A stretch of DNA of 64,000 bases from Deltaproteobacteria bacterium. Its GTDB lineage: Bacteria; Myxococcota_A; UBA796; SXON01. Below are positions 53,716 to 63,375 of the stretch, in pieces. The notes beneath the pieces were generated by a model. That model did no database searches. It was not told where the DNA came from and saw only the letters and a list, made by a program, of their open reading frames with translations. Position 1 is the first letter of the stretch. Every line of letters starts with the position of its first letter. The stretch covers positions 1 to 64,000 of the forward strand of contig CANFCK010000024.1 of the NCBI GenBank assembly GCA_947445035.1, given 5' to 3'. The position numbers were made by a program, and so were the translations under genes.

Positions 53716-53719
<4 letters not shown>

Positions 53720-55188
53720 TCGGCCTCAACCCTCGGGAGGTGGATGGTGAACGTCGTACCCTGGCCCGAGAGCGATGCCACTTCTACCGTGCCTCCGTGG
53801 GCGCGAACAATCTGATCGACGACCGCCAGCCCAAGCCCGGTCCCTCCGGCGCGCCGCGTATAAAAAGGGTCGAAGATCCTTGGTCGCTCCTCTGCCGGGA
53901 TGCCTACCCCGGCGTCGGTGACGCGCACGCAAGCGCTCCCACCCTCCGTAGCCACGACGACACGGATGCCCCCACCCCCCGGCATCGCCTGCGCAGCGTT
54001 GGTGAGCAGGTTCCAGAGCACTTGCCGCAGCCGGTCTGGATCCACACTCGTCCGGACAGACTCAAGATCCAGGGTCACTTCCACCACGCCGGCAAACCGT
54101 GGATCTTGGAGGAACCCATCGACGATATTCGCCACCAACCCATCTAGTTCGAGTGTCACCTTCCGCAGGGTCGGCGTCGCCGAGGCGGTGAGGAAGTCCT
54201 CTACCAAACGGTTGAGCCGCTGGGTTTCCCCCAGTGCCAGCTCGAGGTGTCGGGAAGGCCGATCCTCCCTGAGCAGTTGCAGGATCGCCGAGAGCGCGGC
54301 CAGCGGATTGCGAATCTCGTGCGCCAGGCCCGCGGACAGGTGCCCCGCCGCGACCAGCCGCTCGTCCCGCTGGGCGCGATCACGCATGGCCCAGAGCTCG
54401 GTCACGTCCTCTACGACGATGACGCGGCCCTGGTCGGGGAGGGTCGCCTGGCTGCACACCAGGCGGCGCCCGTCTGCTGGCGTCTCCTCCCACGCCCGAT
54501 GGTGGACCGCGCCCGAGAAAACCTCGGTGACCCGCTTGCCCAGTGCATCTCCGAGCAAGACCCGTCCGCTGGGGTTGATGTCCACGATGCGGTCATCCAC
54601 CCCGGCGATGAGCACGCCCGCTCGCACCCGCTCGATGACCGTCTCTGACGCAACCCGCTGCGCGACGAGGGCCTTTCCGGTGCGGTCGAGCGACTCGGCA
54701 AGCTGGCCACTGAGTATGCCGACGAGGACGAAGGACAGCACCCGAAAGCCCACTTCCAAGTAGCGCACCAGGAGGTCTTCCCCGTCGGCATCGCCCGCGA
54801 AAACGGCCATGACCAAAAGCCCGCTTGCGGCCAAGACGGATACCGCGATGGCACCCCGCCGACCCAGCAGGTACGCGCCCGCAGCGATGACGGGAAAGTA
54901 CAAGAACACCAGCAGCGAGCCTGCGCCCCCGGTGAAGGCGGACAGCATCGATGCCCCGACCACATCCATGAAGAACATGACGGAGAGGAAGCCCACTCCC
55001 GGCTTTCGGAGCCTCGTATACAACGTGCTCGCGATCAGAAGCAAAAGCTGGCCGGCGAGGACGGCGAACAACAGCTCGTCGGCGCGGAGGAACGGACTCT
55101 CGTCCAGCGTCGCGACGCTGGTCACCGCAAGCACCCCCAGCGCGACGACGAAGCGCCCGACGTTGTAGCGCTGGATCCGCTCGGTCAC
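53716..55188 (-). CDS. pilS: PilS, sensor histidine kinase
   Basis: The 490-residue kinase has an N-terminal membrane sensor of about six helices (to residue ~170), a PAS-like domain (VLIAGVDDRIVDINPSGRVL) and the kinase core. The core has the H-box SAGLAHEIRNPLAALSAI, the N-box LWNLLTNAAQAMPGG, DAGVGIPAEERPRIFDPFYT, and GGTGLGLAV. It would sense pilin or a membrane cue and phosphorylate PilR. The gene follows pilC with a 3-bp gap. Confidence 0.95.
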
Positions 55189-55191
55189 GAG

Positions 55192-56415
55192 CTAGTTGAT
55201 GTTTCCGGCCATCTCGAAGATCGGCATGTACATGGCGATGACCAGGCCCCCGACCACCACGCCGAGGAAGGCCATGATCAACGGCTCCAACGCCGAGGTC
55301 AGCGACCCGACGGCCGCGTCCACTTCGTCGTCGTAGAAGTCGGCGATCTTACTCAACATCACGTCCAGCGCGCCCGTGGCCTCGCCGACGCCGACCATCT
55401 GGCAGACCATCGGGGGAAAGACCTTCGATTCCAACAGCGGCTCGGCGATGGTGCGGCCCTCGCTGATGCTCCGGCTGGCCGACTGGATCGCGGCCTCGAT
55501 CACCACGTTGCCGGCCGTCCGCGAGCAGATGTCCAACGCTTCGAGGATGGGCACGCCCGAGCTGATCATCGTCGAGAGCGTGCGACAGAAGCGCGCGACG
55601 CCGACCTTGACGATGATGTCGCCGAAAAGCGGCAGTTTGATCAGCAACGAGTGGAATGCATATTTGCCCTTGGCGGTGCGGGTGATCTGCGTGAAGGCCA
55701 CATAGGCCAGGACCATGCCGATGATGCAGTACCCGATGTTGGCCGTAAGCCACTTCGACAACGCAATGACGAACTGCGTGGGAGCGGGGAGCGCGGCGCC
55801 GAAGTCGGCGAACATGTCCTCGAAGGTCGGGACCACCTTGGTGAGCAGGATCGCGATGACGATGCCCGCCACCGCGAGCACTACGACCGGGTAGGTCATG
55901 GCGCCTTTGACCTGCCGGATCAACTTCTGGTTCTTTTCCAGGTAGGCCGCTAGCCGGTTCATGATCGTGTCGAGCATGCCGCCCACCTCGCCGGCGGCGA
56001 CGAGGTTGACGTACAGATCGTCGAAGGTCTGGGGGTACGTCTTGAGTGCTTCAGCGAAGGTGTTTCCGCTCTCGACCTTTTCTTTGACCACCTTGAGCTG
56101 GTCGCGCATCGTCGGGCTTTCAGACTGGGACGACAAGATGTCGAGGCACTGCACCAGCGGCAGGCCCGAGTCGATCATCGTGGCGAACTGCCTGGAGAAG
56201 ATGACCAGATCGCGCAGCGAAACGCTGGGCTTCAGGAAGGCCGGAAGCGGGATGTTGAGCTTGAAGTCGAGCGCCGACTTCGACTCGGTCACCGAGGTGG
56301 CGCTGATGCGCATCTCCCGCAGCTTGTTGCGCGCCGAAGCCTGATCGGCCGCGTCGATCTTTCCCTTGCGAGTCTCGCCCTGGGCGGTCTTCCCTTCGTA
56401 TGCAAAGACGGCCAT
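55192..56415 (-). CDS. pilC: PilC, inner-membrane platform protein of the type IV pilus
   Basis: At 407 residues it has the typical T2SF duplicated layout: GKTAQGETRKGKIDAADQAS at the start, then FSRQFATMIDSGLPLVQCLD in the first T2SF domain. The second copy is CRTLSTMISSGVPILEALDI, followed by FLGVVVGGLVIAMYMPIFEM at the end. Hydrophobic helices lie near residues ~170-230 and ~375-400. It connects the assembly ATPases PilB and PilT to the pilus; these are not in the window but would normally lie just upstream. It heads the visible minus-strand pil set. Confidence 0.95.
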   Translation of the reverse strand: MAVFAYEGKTAQGETRKGKIDAADQASARNKLREMRISATSVTESKSALDFKLNIPLPAFLKPSVSLRDLVIFSRQFATMIDSGLPLVQCLDILSSQSESPTMRDQLKVVKEKVESGNTFAEALKTYPQTFDDLYVNLVAAGEVGGMLDTIMNRLAAYLEKNQKLIRQVKGAMTYPVVVLAVAGIVIAILLTKVVPTFEDMFADFGAALPAPTQFVIALSKWLTANIGYCIIGMVLAYVAFTQITRTAKGKYAFHSLLIKLPLFGDIIVKVGVARFCRTLSTMISSGVPILEALDICSRTAGNVVIEAAIQSASRSISEGRTIAEPLLESKVFPPMVCQMVGVGEATGALDVMLSKIADFYDDEVDAAVGSLTSALEPLIMAFLGVVVGGLVIAMYMPIFEMAGNIN

Positions 56416-56580
56416 CGCTCAGCGCTCCACGGCCCGGGAGGGTAGCATGGTATCTTCAACGCGGGGGAAGGGGCTCGTCGTTTTCCGGCGCCCGTCGCCC
56501 GGGTAGCGCGGCAGGCGCGGCGCTTTCCCCATCCCGCCCTTGGTGCTCGCGCGTTTCGCGACAGCGTTAGCAGCGGGCCG

Positions 56581-59364
56581 ATGTCGCTGCTGGACAGGGT
56601 TCGCCGCGCTGCGCCGGCAGCGCTTTTCGCCCGCGGCGAGGCCTACGCCCGGGCGGGAGGCGCGCGTCGACTGACACCGGACCGGTACCTCGTCTCGGTC
56701 GTCGGCCGCGACGAGGGCTTCGAGGTGTGGATGGACGGGGAGGACTGGGACTGTACCTGCGGCGCCGAGGTCGGGGCCTGTGCGCACGTGGCGGCGGTGG
56801 CAACCGCGCTCGCGGAGGGCCTGTTGTCGCAGTTGCAGAGCCCGTCGGCGATGGTTACCTACAGTCTTCGTCGCGACGAATCGGGCCTCATCTTCGACCG
56901 CACAATCCCGAGCGGCGCGCCGCGACGCCGGGAGGACGAAGAGGTCAACCGTGTCCTGGCGGGGTGGTGGGGCCGGGCGGGGGCGCCGCGGGGGTTGCTA
57001 CAAGCCGCATTGGGGCCGCTTCGGGGCTTGTCGGTGACGCTGGACGGAGCGCCGATCCGCTGCGCGCCCGAGCCCGTGGAGCCGATGGTGGTAGTGCAGG
57101 ACGACGGCGCGGGCTGGCGCGTGCGCCTGGTCCGGCGCCCCGGCATCGACGAGGCCTTCGTCAACGGCATCCTCCGCATGGGCGACACGCTCCGGCCGAT
57201 CGGCGATGTGGCGATCGACCTGGGGCTGAAACAGCGGCTGGTCCAAGGAGTGGTGTTCGCGCCGAACGAGGCGGCTCGGCTCGTCACGGAATTCTTGCCG
57301 GGCCTCCGGAAGCTCGTGGAGGTCGAGGTCCGCACCACGCGCCTGCCCGATGCGCGTCGCGACCCGCCTCGGCTCGCGTGGGAGGTGAACGCAGACGGGC
57401 ACCGGCTCCGCGCCCAGGCTCGAATCGTGTATGGCGACCCTGCCTACGCCCGCGTCGAGCAGGGGGACCTGCGCCGGCTGGACGCGCGCATCATCCCCAC
57501 CCGCGACGTCGATGCCGAGCGCCGTCTGTACGACGCGGGCGTGCCCGTAGGCGTGCCGGTGGAGCGAGAGGGCAGCGACGCCGTCCACTGGGTTGCGGCC
57601 TTGCCGGCCGCGGCGCGCGACGCGATCCTGGCGCGTGCGCCCGATTTCAAGCTGGTCCGCGGCAGCGGGGACCCAGCGGTGTCGCTCCGCGACCGAGGGG
57701 ACGGTTTTGTCGTCGAGGCAGGGGGTGCCATCGATCCACGCGCCCTCGTCAACGCGTGGCGCGACCACGCGCCGCTGGTGCCGCTTTTGGGGGGCGGTTG
57801 GCGCCCCGTGCCGCAGGCGTGGCTCGATCGGCACGGTGCCGTGCTCGCGGAGCTGCTGGACGCCCAGGACGAAGGGGGTGGGCGGCTGGGGCGCGGTCAG
57901 GCGGGGCTGGCGCTGCAAGCCTTGGAAGAGCTTGGGGTGGAACCCCCTCCCGCGCTGGCCGCGCTCCGCGCGCTCGCAGGCGACTTCTCGGCCGTGCCGC
58001 CCGCGCCGTTGCCAGCAGGCTTCCGCGGCGTGCTGCGCCCCTACCAGCAGCGCGGCGTGGACTGGATCGTGTGGCTCCGCAGCGTCGGCATGGGCGGCAT
58101 CCTCGCCGACGACATGGGGCTGGGCAAGACAGTCCAGTGTCTCGCTTCGCTCGGTCCCGGTCGCCATCTGGTCATCGCGCCCACATCTGTGCTGGGGAAC
58201 TGGGCACGCGAGGCGGGGCGGTTTCGCCCCGATCTCAAGGTGACGGTGTTTCATGGACCGCGCAGGCAGCTCGACGCAGGCGCCGACATCGTGATCACCA
58301 CATGGGCGGTGCTCCGTCTCGATCGGCAGCGGCTGGGGGAACGCTGGGCGACCGTGATGTTCGATGAGGCTCAGGCGATCAAGAATCCAGAGTCCCAAAC
58401 TGCGGAAGCGGCGCGGGCTGTCGACGCCGAGCTGCGTTTGTGCGTGACGGGAACTCCGGTGGAGAACCGCCTCGAAGAGCTGTGGTCCGCGATGCACGTG
58501 GCGAACCCGGGGCTGCTCGGCTCCCGGCGTTCGTTCCGTGAGCGCTTCTCCGGGCCGATGGAGACCGGAAGCCGCACGGCACGGGACAGCCTGCGTCGCC
58601 GCATCCGTCCGTTCGTGCTCCGCCGGAAGAAGGCAGAGGTCGCCCCGGAGCTGCCCAGCCGCACCGACGTTGTGTTGCGATGTACGCTTAGCGAACGGGA
58701 GCGGAGCCTCTACGACACCGTCCGCAGCTTGTCGACGGTGGATGCCAAGCGGATTTTGGCGAGCGGAAAGGGCTGGCTTCAGGTTTTGGAAGTGCTGTTG
58801 CGGATGCGGCAGGCGGCCTGCCACCCGGGGCTCCTGCCGGGGGGTGACCGGGGTTTGGGGAGCGCCAAGCTCGACCTCCTGGTGGAGACCCTGGATGAGC
58901 TCGTCGCCGACGGTCACCGCGTGCTCATCTTCTCGCAATGGACCTCGATGTTGGACCTCGTGGAGCCGGCCCTGCGCACGGGCGGCTGGGACTGGTGTCG
59001 GTTGGACGGCGCCACCCGCGACCGCGAGGCGGAGATCGCACGGTTCTCGGACCCGGACGGGCCGCCGATCTTCTTGTTGTCGCTCAAGGCCGGCGGCACC
59101 GGCCTCAACCTGACCTGCGCCGACTATGTCGTGCACCTGGACCCCTGGTGGAATCCGGCGGTCGAAGACCAGGCGACCGATCGTGCCCATCGCATCGGCC
59201 AGACTCGGCCGGTCGTCTCGATGCGGCTCATCGCCGAAGACACGGTCGAGGAGCGCATCCTGGCCCTGCAGGACCGCAAGCGGGAGCTGGTCGACGCCGC
59301 GCTCGACGAGGACGCACTGGCCAAAGCGCTGACCGGGGACGAGCTGGCGGCCCTGTTTTCGTGA
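56581..59364 (+). CDS. SWI2/SNF2-family helicase with SWIM zinc finger
   Basis: The 927-residue protein begins with a SWIM finger (DCTCGAEVGACAHVAAVATA, CxCx(n)CxH). The C-terminal half has both SF2 lobes: DDMGLGKTVQCLASL (Walker A), FDEAQAIKNPESQT (motif II, DEAQ), FRERFSGPMETGSRTAR, VLIFSQWTSMLDLVEPAL and DQATDRAHRIGQTRPVVSMR (motif VI). Residues ~90-450 are a poorly conserved N-terminal region as in bacterial HepA/RapA-like SWIM helicases. The function is ATP-driven DNA or nucleoprotein translocation; in bacteria the biological role is mostly unknown. It is convergent on tetR with a 1-bp gap. Confidence 0.92.
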   Translation: MSLLDRVRRAAPAALFARGEAYARAGGARRLTPDRYLVSVVGRDEGFEVWMDGEDWDCTCGAEVGACAHVAAVATALAEGLLSQLQSPSAMVTYSLRRDESGLIFDRTIPSGAPRRREDEEVNRVLAGWWGRAGAPRGLLQAALGPLRGLSVTLDGAPIRCAPEPVEPMVVVQDDGAGWRVRLVRRPGIDEAFVNGILRMGDTLRPIGDVAIDLGLKQRLVQGVVFAPNEAARLVTEFLPGLRKLVEVEVRTTRLPDARRDPPRLAWEVNADGHRLRAQARIVYGDPAYARVEQGDLRRLDARIIPTRDVDAERRLYDAGVPVGVPVEREGSDAVHWVAALPAAARDAILARAPDFKLVRGSGDPAVSLRDRGDGFVVEAGGAIDPRALVNAWRDHAPLVPLLGGGWRPVPQAWLDRHGAVLAELLDAQDEGGGRLGRGQAGLALQALEELGVEPPPALAALRALAGDFSAVPPAPLPAGFRGVLRPYQQRGVDWIVWLRSVGMGGILADDMGLGKTVQCLASLGPGRHLVIAPTSVLGNWAREAGRFRPDLKVTVFHGPRRQLDAGADIVITTWAVLRLDRQRLGERWATVMFDEAQAIKNPESQTAEAARAVDAELRLCVTGTPVENRLEELWSAMHVANPGLLGSRRSFRERFSGPMETGSRTARDSLRRRIRPFVLRRKKAEVAPELPSRTDVVLRCTLSERERSLYDTVRSLSTVDAKRILASGKGWLQVLEVLLRMRQAACHPGLLPGGDRGLGSAKLDLLVETLDELVADGHRVLIFSQWTSMLDLVEPALRTGGWDWCRLDGATRDREAEIARFSDPDGPPIFLLSLKAGGTGLNLTCADYVVHLDPWWNPAVEDQATDRAHRIGQTRPVVSMRLIAEDTVEERILALQDRKRELVDAALDEDALAKALTGDELAALFS

Positions 59365-59365
59365 C

Positions 59366-59971
59366 CTAGGAGCCGGTCGGTGTGAGACTGAGCGGTCGAA
59401 GCGCGCGCGCCAGGGCCTTCTCGGTAGCGGGGCCGGTAAGACCGTCGATCCTCGCCAGCGCGAGTCCGTGGATCGCGGAGGCCAAGTAGCAGGCCCGCTG
59501 GGGATCACGACGCGCCCCGAGGGCGACCTCCAGGGCGCGGCGCGGGGACGCCACCCTGAGCATTCCGTGGAGACCGCGCTCGCCTGAACCCGGAGCATGC
59601 CAACCCTCGCCGGAGGCGAGGCGGTAGAGGTTGGCATGGGCGGCGGCGAAGGCGACCCACCGGCTTGCGGCCCGCGGCAGGGCGAGCGCCTGGCCGCTCG
59701 GCACGCGCGCTTCGGCCAGAAACAACTCGAGCGCGGACTCCGCTACCGCGGCGCGCATGCCGGCCAGGTTTCCGAACTGGCGCACGAGCGAGGTGGCCGT
59801 GACGCCGAGGTCACGCGCGAGGCCGCGGAGCGTGAGCGCCAAGGGCCCGTCCCGAGCGACGATCTGGCGCCCGCGGGCAACGGCGGACGGCGCCAGGTTT
59901 CCGTGGTGGTAGCGGCGCTTGCGGTACCAGCCGTCGGCGACGGTGGGCGGAAGGAGGGGGGAGGTGTCCAT
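59366..59971 (-). CDS. TetR-family regulator (intact paralogue)
   Basis: 201 residues from ATG 59971. The N-terminal HTH contains WYRKRRYHHGNLAPSAVARG and LTLRGLARDLGVTATSLVRQ, the consensus for the TetR HTH. The ligand domain starts WVAFAAAHANLYRLASGEGW (TetR_C_33-like, AHANLYRL). The palindrome directly before the ATG and divergent from the aminotransferase operon suggests autoregulation and control of those genes. It is the intact twin of the broken copy at 41.4-41.9 kb. The ligand is unknown; a CoA or amine-derived inducer would fit its neighbours. Confidence 0.9.
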   Translation of the reverse strand: MDTSPLLPPTVADGWYRKRRYHHGNLAPSAVARGRQIVARDGPLALTLRGLARDLGVTATSLVRQFGNLAGMRAAVAESALELFLAEARVPSGQALALPRAASRWVAFAAAHANLYRLASGEGWHAPGSGERGLHGMLRVASPRRALEVALGARRDPQRACYLASAIHGLALARIDGLTGPATEKALARALRPLSLTPTGS

Positions 59972-59974
59972 CGA

Positions 59975-60002
59975 CCCTATGTTAGCCTTGTTACTATAGG
60001 CC
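59975..60002. promoter_or_regulatory. Palindromic TetR operator / divergent promoter
   Basis: CCCTATGTTAGCC and GTTACTATAGGCC form an imperfect palindrome directly before the tetR ATG and about 70 bp before the aminotransferase. It matches the palindrome at 41885-41915 in most positions. On the minus strand TATAGT could be the -10 box for tetR, which would make the mRNA leaderless or nearly so. Confidence 0.65.
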
Positions 60003-60073
60003 CGCAAGGGGTCCACCGGTCCAAAGGTCCCTGGCTGCGTCCGACCGCCGTTCCCGGCGGTTACGCCCCCCCC

Positions 60074-61426
60074 ATGCCCGCCATCCACCTCGTCACCGAA
60101 CTCCCCGGCCCTAAAAGCCGCGCCCTCGTTGCCCGCCGCGAGGCCGCCATGCCATCCGGGGCCGCCAAGCTGACCGGCCTCGCCATCGCCCACGCGCAGG
60201 GCGCAACGATGACCGACGTCGATGGCAACACGGTGCTCGACTTCGCCGGCGGCATCGGGATGCTCGCGGTGGGTCATACCCCTGAGAACGTGGTGGCAGC
60301 GCTCCAGAAGCAGGCGGCCGAGGTGGTACACATGTGCTCGATCATCGCGACACATGAAAGCTCTGTCCTGCTGGCTGAGCGGCTCAACGCGTTGGCGCCG
60401 GGACCGGCGCCCAAGCGGACAGCGCTGATGAACAGCGGCGCCGAAGCGCTCGAGACCGCCGTCCACATCTGCCGCGCGTCGACCAAGCGCCAAGGCGTCG
60501 TCGTCTTTGAGGGCGCCTACCACGGGCGCACCAATCTGACGCTGGCGATGACGTCGAAGTTCAATCTGTTCAAGAAGGGGTTTGGTCCCTTCGCGCCCGA
60601 AGTCTACCGCCTGCCGTTCCCGACGATGTACCGGCGCCCCCCGGCCACCACCGAGGCCGAGTGGATCGATTGGCACTGCGCGCAGCTCGATCATTCGTTC
60701 ACCGCCTACGTGGATCCCTCGCACGTTGCGTGCGTGGTGGTCGAGCCGGTGCAGGGCGAAGGCGGCTTTCTGCCCGCGCCGGCCCCATGGCTTCGCAAGC
60801 TGCGCGCCCTGTGCGATCAGCACGGCATGTTGCTGGTCGCGGACGAGGTCCAGTGTGGAATGGGGCGCACCGGGAAGCTCTGGGCCTGCGAGCATTCAGG
60901 CGTGGTCCCGGACGTGATCACCACGGCCAAGTCCCTCGGCGCGGGCATGCCGATCTCGGCGATCGTCGGTCGCGCCGACGTCATGGACGCCCCGCATCCC
61001 GGCGGCCTCGGGGGCACCTACTCCGGAAGCCCGATGGCCTGCGTGGCGGCGCTCGCAGCGTTAGATACCATCACCGATCCCCGCTTCCTGGCCCGCGCCA
61101 ACGTGCTCGCGGCGAGGATTCGCGGACGGCTTGACGCGCTCCAGGCGCGGTTCCCGCGGCTGGTCGGCGACGTTCGAGGGCTGGGGCCGATGCTCGCCAT
61201 CGAGCTGGTGAAGGACCCCGTCACCAAGGAGCCCTGGTTGGAGGCCACGCAGGCGGTCAACGCCGAGACGCTGACGCGCGGTCTGGTCACGATCCGGGCT
61301 GGGCTCTACAGCAACTGCGTCCGGCTGTTGCCGCCATTGAACCTGACCGATGCCGAGATCGACGAAGGGATGGGGGTGCTGGAGGCCTCGGTCGCGGCCG
61401 TCGCCGCGCGATTGGGCGCGGCGTGA
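60074..61426 (+). CDS. gabT: Class III PLP aminotransferase (4-aminobutyrate-type)
   Basis: 450 residues from ATG 60074. The class III features are DVDGNTVLDFAGGIGMLAVG, HTPENVVAALQKQAAEVVHM, ALMNSGAEALETAVHICRAS, VVFEGAYHGRTNLTLAMTSK, VVEPVQGEGGFLPAPAPWLR, LLVADEVQCGMGRTGK, and the PLP Lys286 in TTAKSLGAGMPISAIVG. It resembles 4-aminobutyrate or 5-aminovalerate transaminases; exact substrate specificity is not provable. Its stop overlaps the next gene (GTGA), and a TetR operator is close to its start. Confidence 0.85.
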   Translation: MPAIHLVTELPGPKSRALVARREAAMPSGAAKLTGLAIAHAQGATMTDVDGNTVLDFAGGIGMLAVGHTPENVVAALQKQAAEVVHMCSIIATHESSVLLAERLNALAPGPAPKRTALMNSGAEALETAVHICRASTKRQGVVVFEGAYHGRTNLTLAMTSKFNLFKKGFGPFAPEVYRLPFPTMYRRPPATTEAEWIDWHCAQLDHSFTAYVDPSHVACVVVEPVQGEGGFLPAPAPWLRKLRALCDQHGMLLVADEVQCGMGRTGKLWACEHSGVVPDVITTAKSLGAGMPISAIVGRADVMDAPHPGGLGGTYSGSPMACVAALAALDTITDPRFLARANVLAARIRGRLDALQARFPRLVGDVRGLGPMLAIELVKDPVTKEPWLEATQAVNAETLTRGLVTIRAGLYSNCVRLLPPLNLTDAEIDEGMGVLEASVAAVAARLGAA

Positions 61427-62493
61427 GCGCCCTTCGGGTCACGCCACTTCACGGCGCCCCCCGGACCCGCGGCCACGCGCACGGCGAAGCGCACGCTGCG
61501 GCCATTCGCGACTACGCCGAGGAACGCATCGGGCTCGCTGCGAACGGCCTCTGGGCGGGACGGCCGGCGACGCGGGACGACGTTCTGCACCTCGCAGGAC
61601 GCCTGCTTCCGGCGCACCGCGCCTACTCGTCGGACCTGATGACCGAGCTCGAAGCGCTCGCGGAGGCCGCGGGCGTGTCCGTCGAGGCGGCGCTCATCGT
61701 GGGCGGGTTCACGGACTTCGTCGACGTGGTTCGCGCTGAGGGCGGTCCGGGCTTCGAGGAAGACGACTGCACCGCGGTGCTCGTGCCGCCCGCTCGCACG
61801 CGAGGACTGGGTGGCCTCTTTGCCCAGACCTGGGACATGCACGATTCGGCCACCCCGCACGTGCTGATGCTCGACATTCGGCCGGACGACGGCCCGGCCG
61901 CGCTCGTCTTTTCGACCGTCGGCTGTCTCGGCCAGATCGGCGTCAACGAGGCCGGCATCACCATCGGCATCAACAATCTCGTTTGCACCGACGGACGCAT
62001 CGGCGTCACCTGGAACTTCGTGGTGCGCGAAGTTCTGGCGCAAACGACGCTGCAAGGGGCGGTCGCGTGCATCCGCGGGGCGCGGTTGGCCGGGGGGCAC
62101 GACTACCTGGTCATGGACGGTCGCGGTCGCGGGGTCAACATCGAGGCCACCGGCCGGGTCCAGGTGGTGAGCACGCTGCTCGAATCGCCGATCGTGCACA
62201 CCAACCACTGCGTACACTCGGCCACGGCCGCGCACGAGGCCAAACGTGATGCGGGGCTTTTGGCCTCGTCCCGGGATCGCTTGCGCACCGCACAGAGCCT
62301 GCTCGCCGAGGGCCCGGTGGACGTCGCGCGCCTGCAAGCGCTCATGGCAGAGCCGACGTGCATCTGCCGACACGGCGGGCCGCCGAGCCACATCGAGACG
62401 AGCGGCGCGCTGATCGTCCGCCCCGCCACCTGTGAACTCTGGGCCACCTGGGGTCCGCCGGACCTGGCGGCGTGGGAGCACTTTTCGGTGTGA
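61423..62493 (+). CDS. C45-type N-terminal nucleophile hydrolase (acyl-CoA:6-APA acyltransferase-like)
   Basis: 356 residues from GTG 61423. The Ntn-type nucleophile is Cys116 in EEDDCTAVLVPPARTRG; the preceding chain would be removed by self-cleavage before Cys116. Strands LFAQTWDMHDSATPHVLML, TVGCLGQIGVNEAGITIGIN and VREVLAQTTLQGAVACIRGA fit the C45 family. Members include penicillin acyltransferases and bile-salt or acyl-amide hydrolases. It is operonic with an aminotransferase and a thioesterase, so acyl-amine or acyl-CoA catabolism is suggested. Confidence 0.8.
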   Translation: MSALRVTPLHGAPRTRGHAHGEAHAAAIRDYAEERIGLAANGLWAGRPATRDDVLHLAGRLLPAHRAYSSDLMTELEALAEAAGVSVEAALIVGGFTDFVDVVRAEGGPGFEEDDCTAVLVPPARTRGLGGLFAQTWDMHDSATPHVLMLDIRPDDGPAALVFSTVGCLGQIGVNEAGITIGINNLVCTDGRIGVTWNFVVREVLAQTTLQGAVACIRGARLAGGHDYLVMDGRGRGVNIEATGRVQVVSTLLESPIVHTNHCVHSATAAHEAKRDAGLLASSRDRLRTAQSLLAEGPVDVARLQALMAEPTCICRHGGPPSHIETSGALIVRPATCELWATWGPPDLAAWEHFSV

Positions 62494-62508
62494 TAGAAGG
62501 CGCGGACC

Positions 62509-63375
62509 ATGCGCGACGTCCTCGGCGAGCTTCTGGTGCTTTTGCGGCTCGAACGGGTCGGAGACCGCATCTTCCGTGGTCAGAGCCAGGACCTCGGCTG
62601 GGGCGCAGTTTTCGGGGGCCAGGTCTTGGGGCAGAGCTTGTCGGCGGCCGCGCAGACCGTGCCCGACAAACGCCACGTGCATTCGATGCACGCCTACTTC
62701 CTCCGTCAGGGCGATGCCCGCTACCCGATCGTGTACGAGGTCGATCCCATTCGCGACGGCACCAGCTTCACCACGCGGCGCGTGGTCGCCAGCCAGCGGG
62801 ATCAGGCGATCTTCATCCTCAGCGCCTCGTTTCAGGGCGTCGAAGCGGGCTTCGACCACGCCGCCACGATGCCGGCTGGCGTGCCCGGTCCCGACGAGCT
62901 GGAGAGTGAGCAGGAGCTGGCCCGACGCGTCGCGGACAAGATCCCCGAGTCCTTCCGGGCCCAAGCGCTCGCCGACCGTCCCATCGAGATTCGTGCCGTG
63001 CAACAGTGGAGCCTGCTCACGCCGAAGAAGTTGCCGCCCCGTCGGCAGCTCTGGTACCGCGCCAACGGGCGCCTCCCGGACGATCCCGCGGTGCATCGGT
63101 ACCTCCTCGCCTACGCCAGCGATTTCAATTTCTTGCCGACGGCGATGATGCCCCACGGCGTCAGCTGGTTGACGCCCGGCATGCAAGTGGCGAGCCTGGA
63201 CCACGCGATGTGGTTTCACCGGCCGTTCCGCTTTGACGAGTGGTTGCTCTACGATGTCGAGAGCCCGAGCGCGAGCGGCGCCCGCGGACTGGTCCTGGGA
63301 CGCTTCTACGATCGTGCTGGGACGCTGGTGGCGTCGGTGGCGCAGGAAGGACTGGTGCGGAATCGCGCCGGCTGA
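62509..63375 (+). CDS. tesB: Acyl-CoA thioesterase II
   Basis: 288 residues with double hot-dog fold. N-terminal conserved segments are RLERVGDRIFRGQSQDLGW, VFGGQVLGQSLSAAAQTVPD, RHVHSMHAYFLRQGDARYPI, VDPIRDGTSFTTRRVVASQR. C-terminal segments are SLDHAMWFHRPFRFDEWLLY, SGARGLVLGRFYDRAGTLVA. This order is the TesB family, which hydrolyses medium and long acyl-CoA. Length matches E. coli TesB (286). It closes the visible operon before a small zinc-ribbon protein. Confidence 0.95.
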   Translation: MRDVLGELLVLLRLERVGDRIFRGQSQDLGWGAVFGGQVLGQSLSAAAQTVPDKRHVHSMHAYFLRQGDARYPIVYEVDPIRDGTSFTTRRVVASQRDQAIFILSASFQGVEAGFDHAATMPAGVPGPDELESEQELARRVADKIPESFRAQALADRPIEIRAVQQWSLLTPKKLPPRRQLWYRANGRLPDDPAVHRYLLAYASDFNFLPTAMMPHGVSWLTPGMQVASLDHAMWFHRPFRFDEWLLYDVESPSASGARGLVLGRFYDRAGTLVASVAQEGLVRNRAG

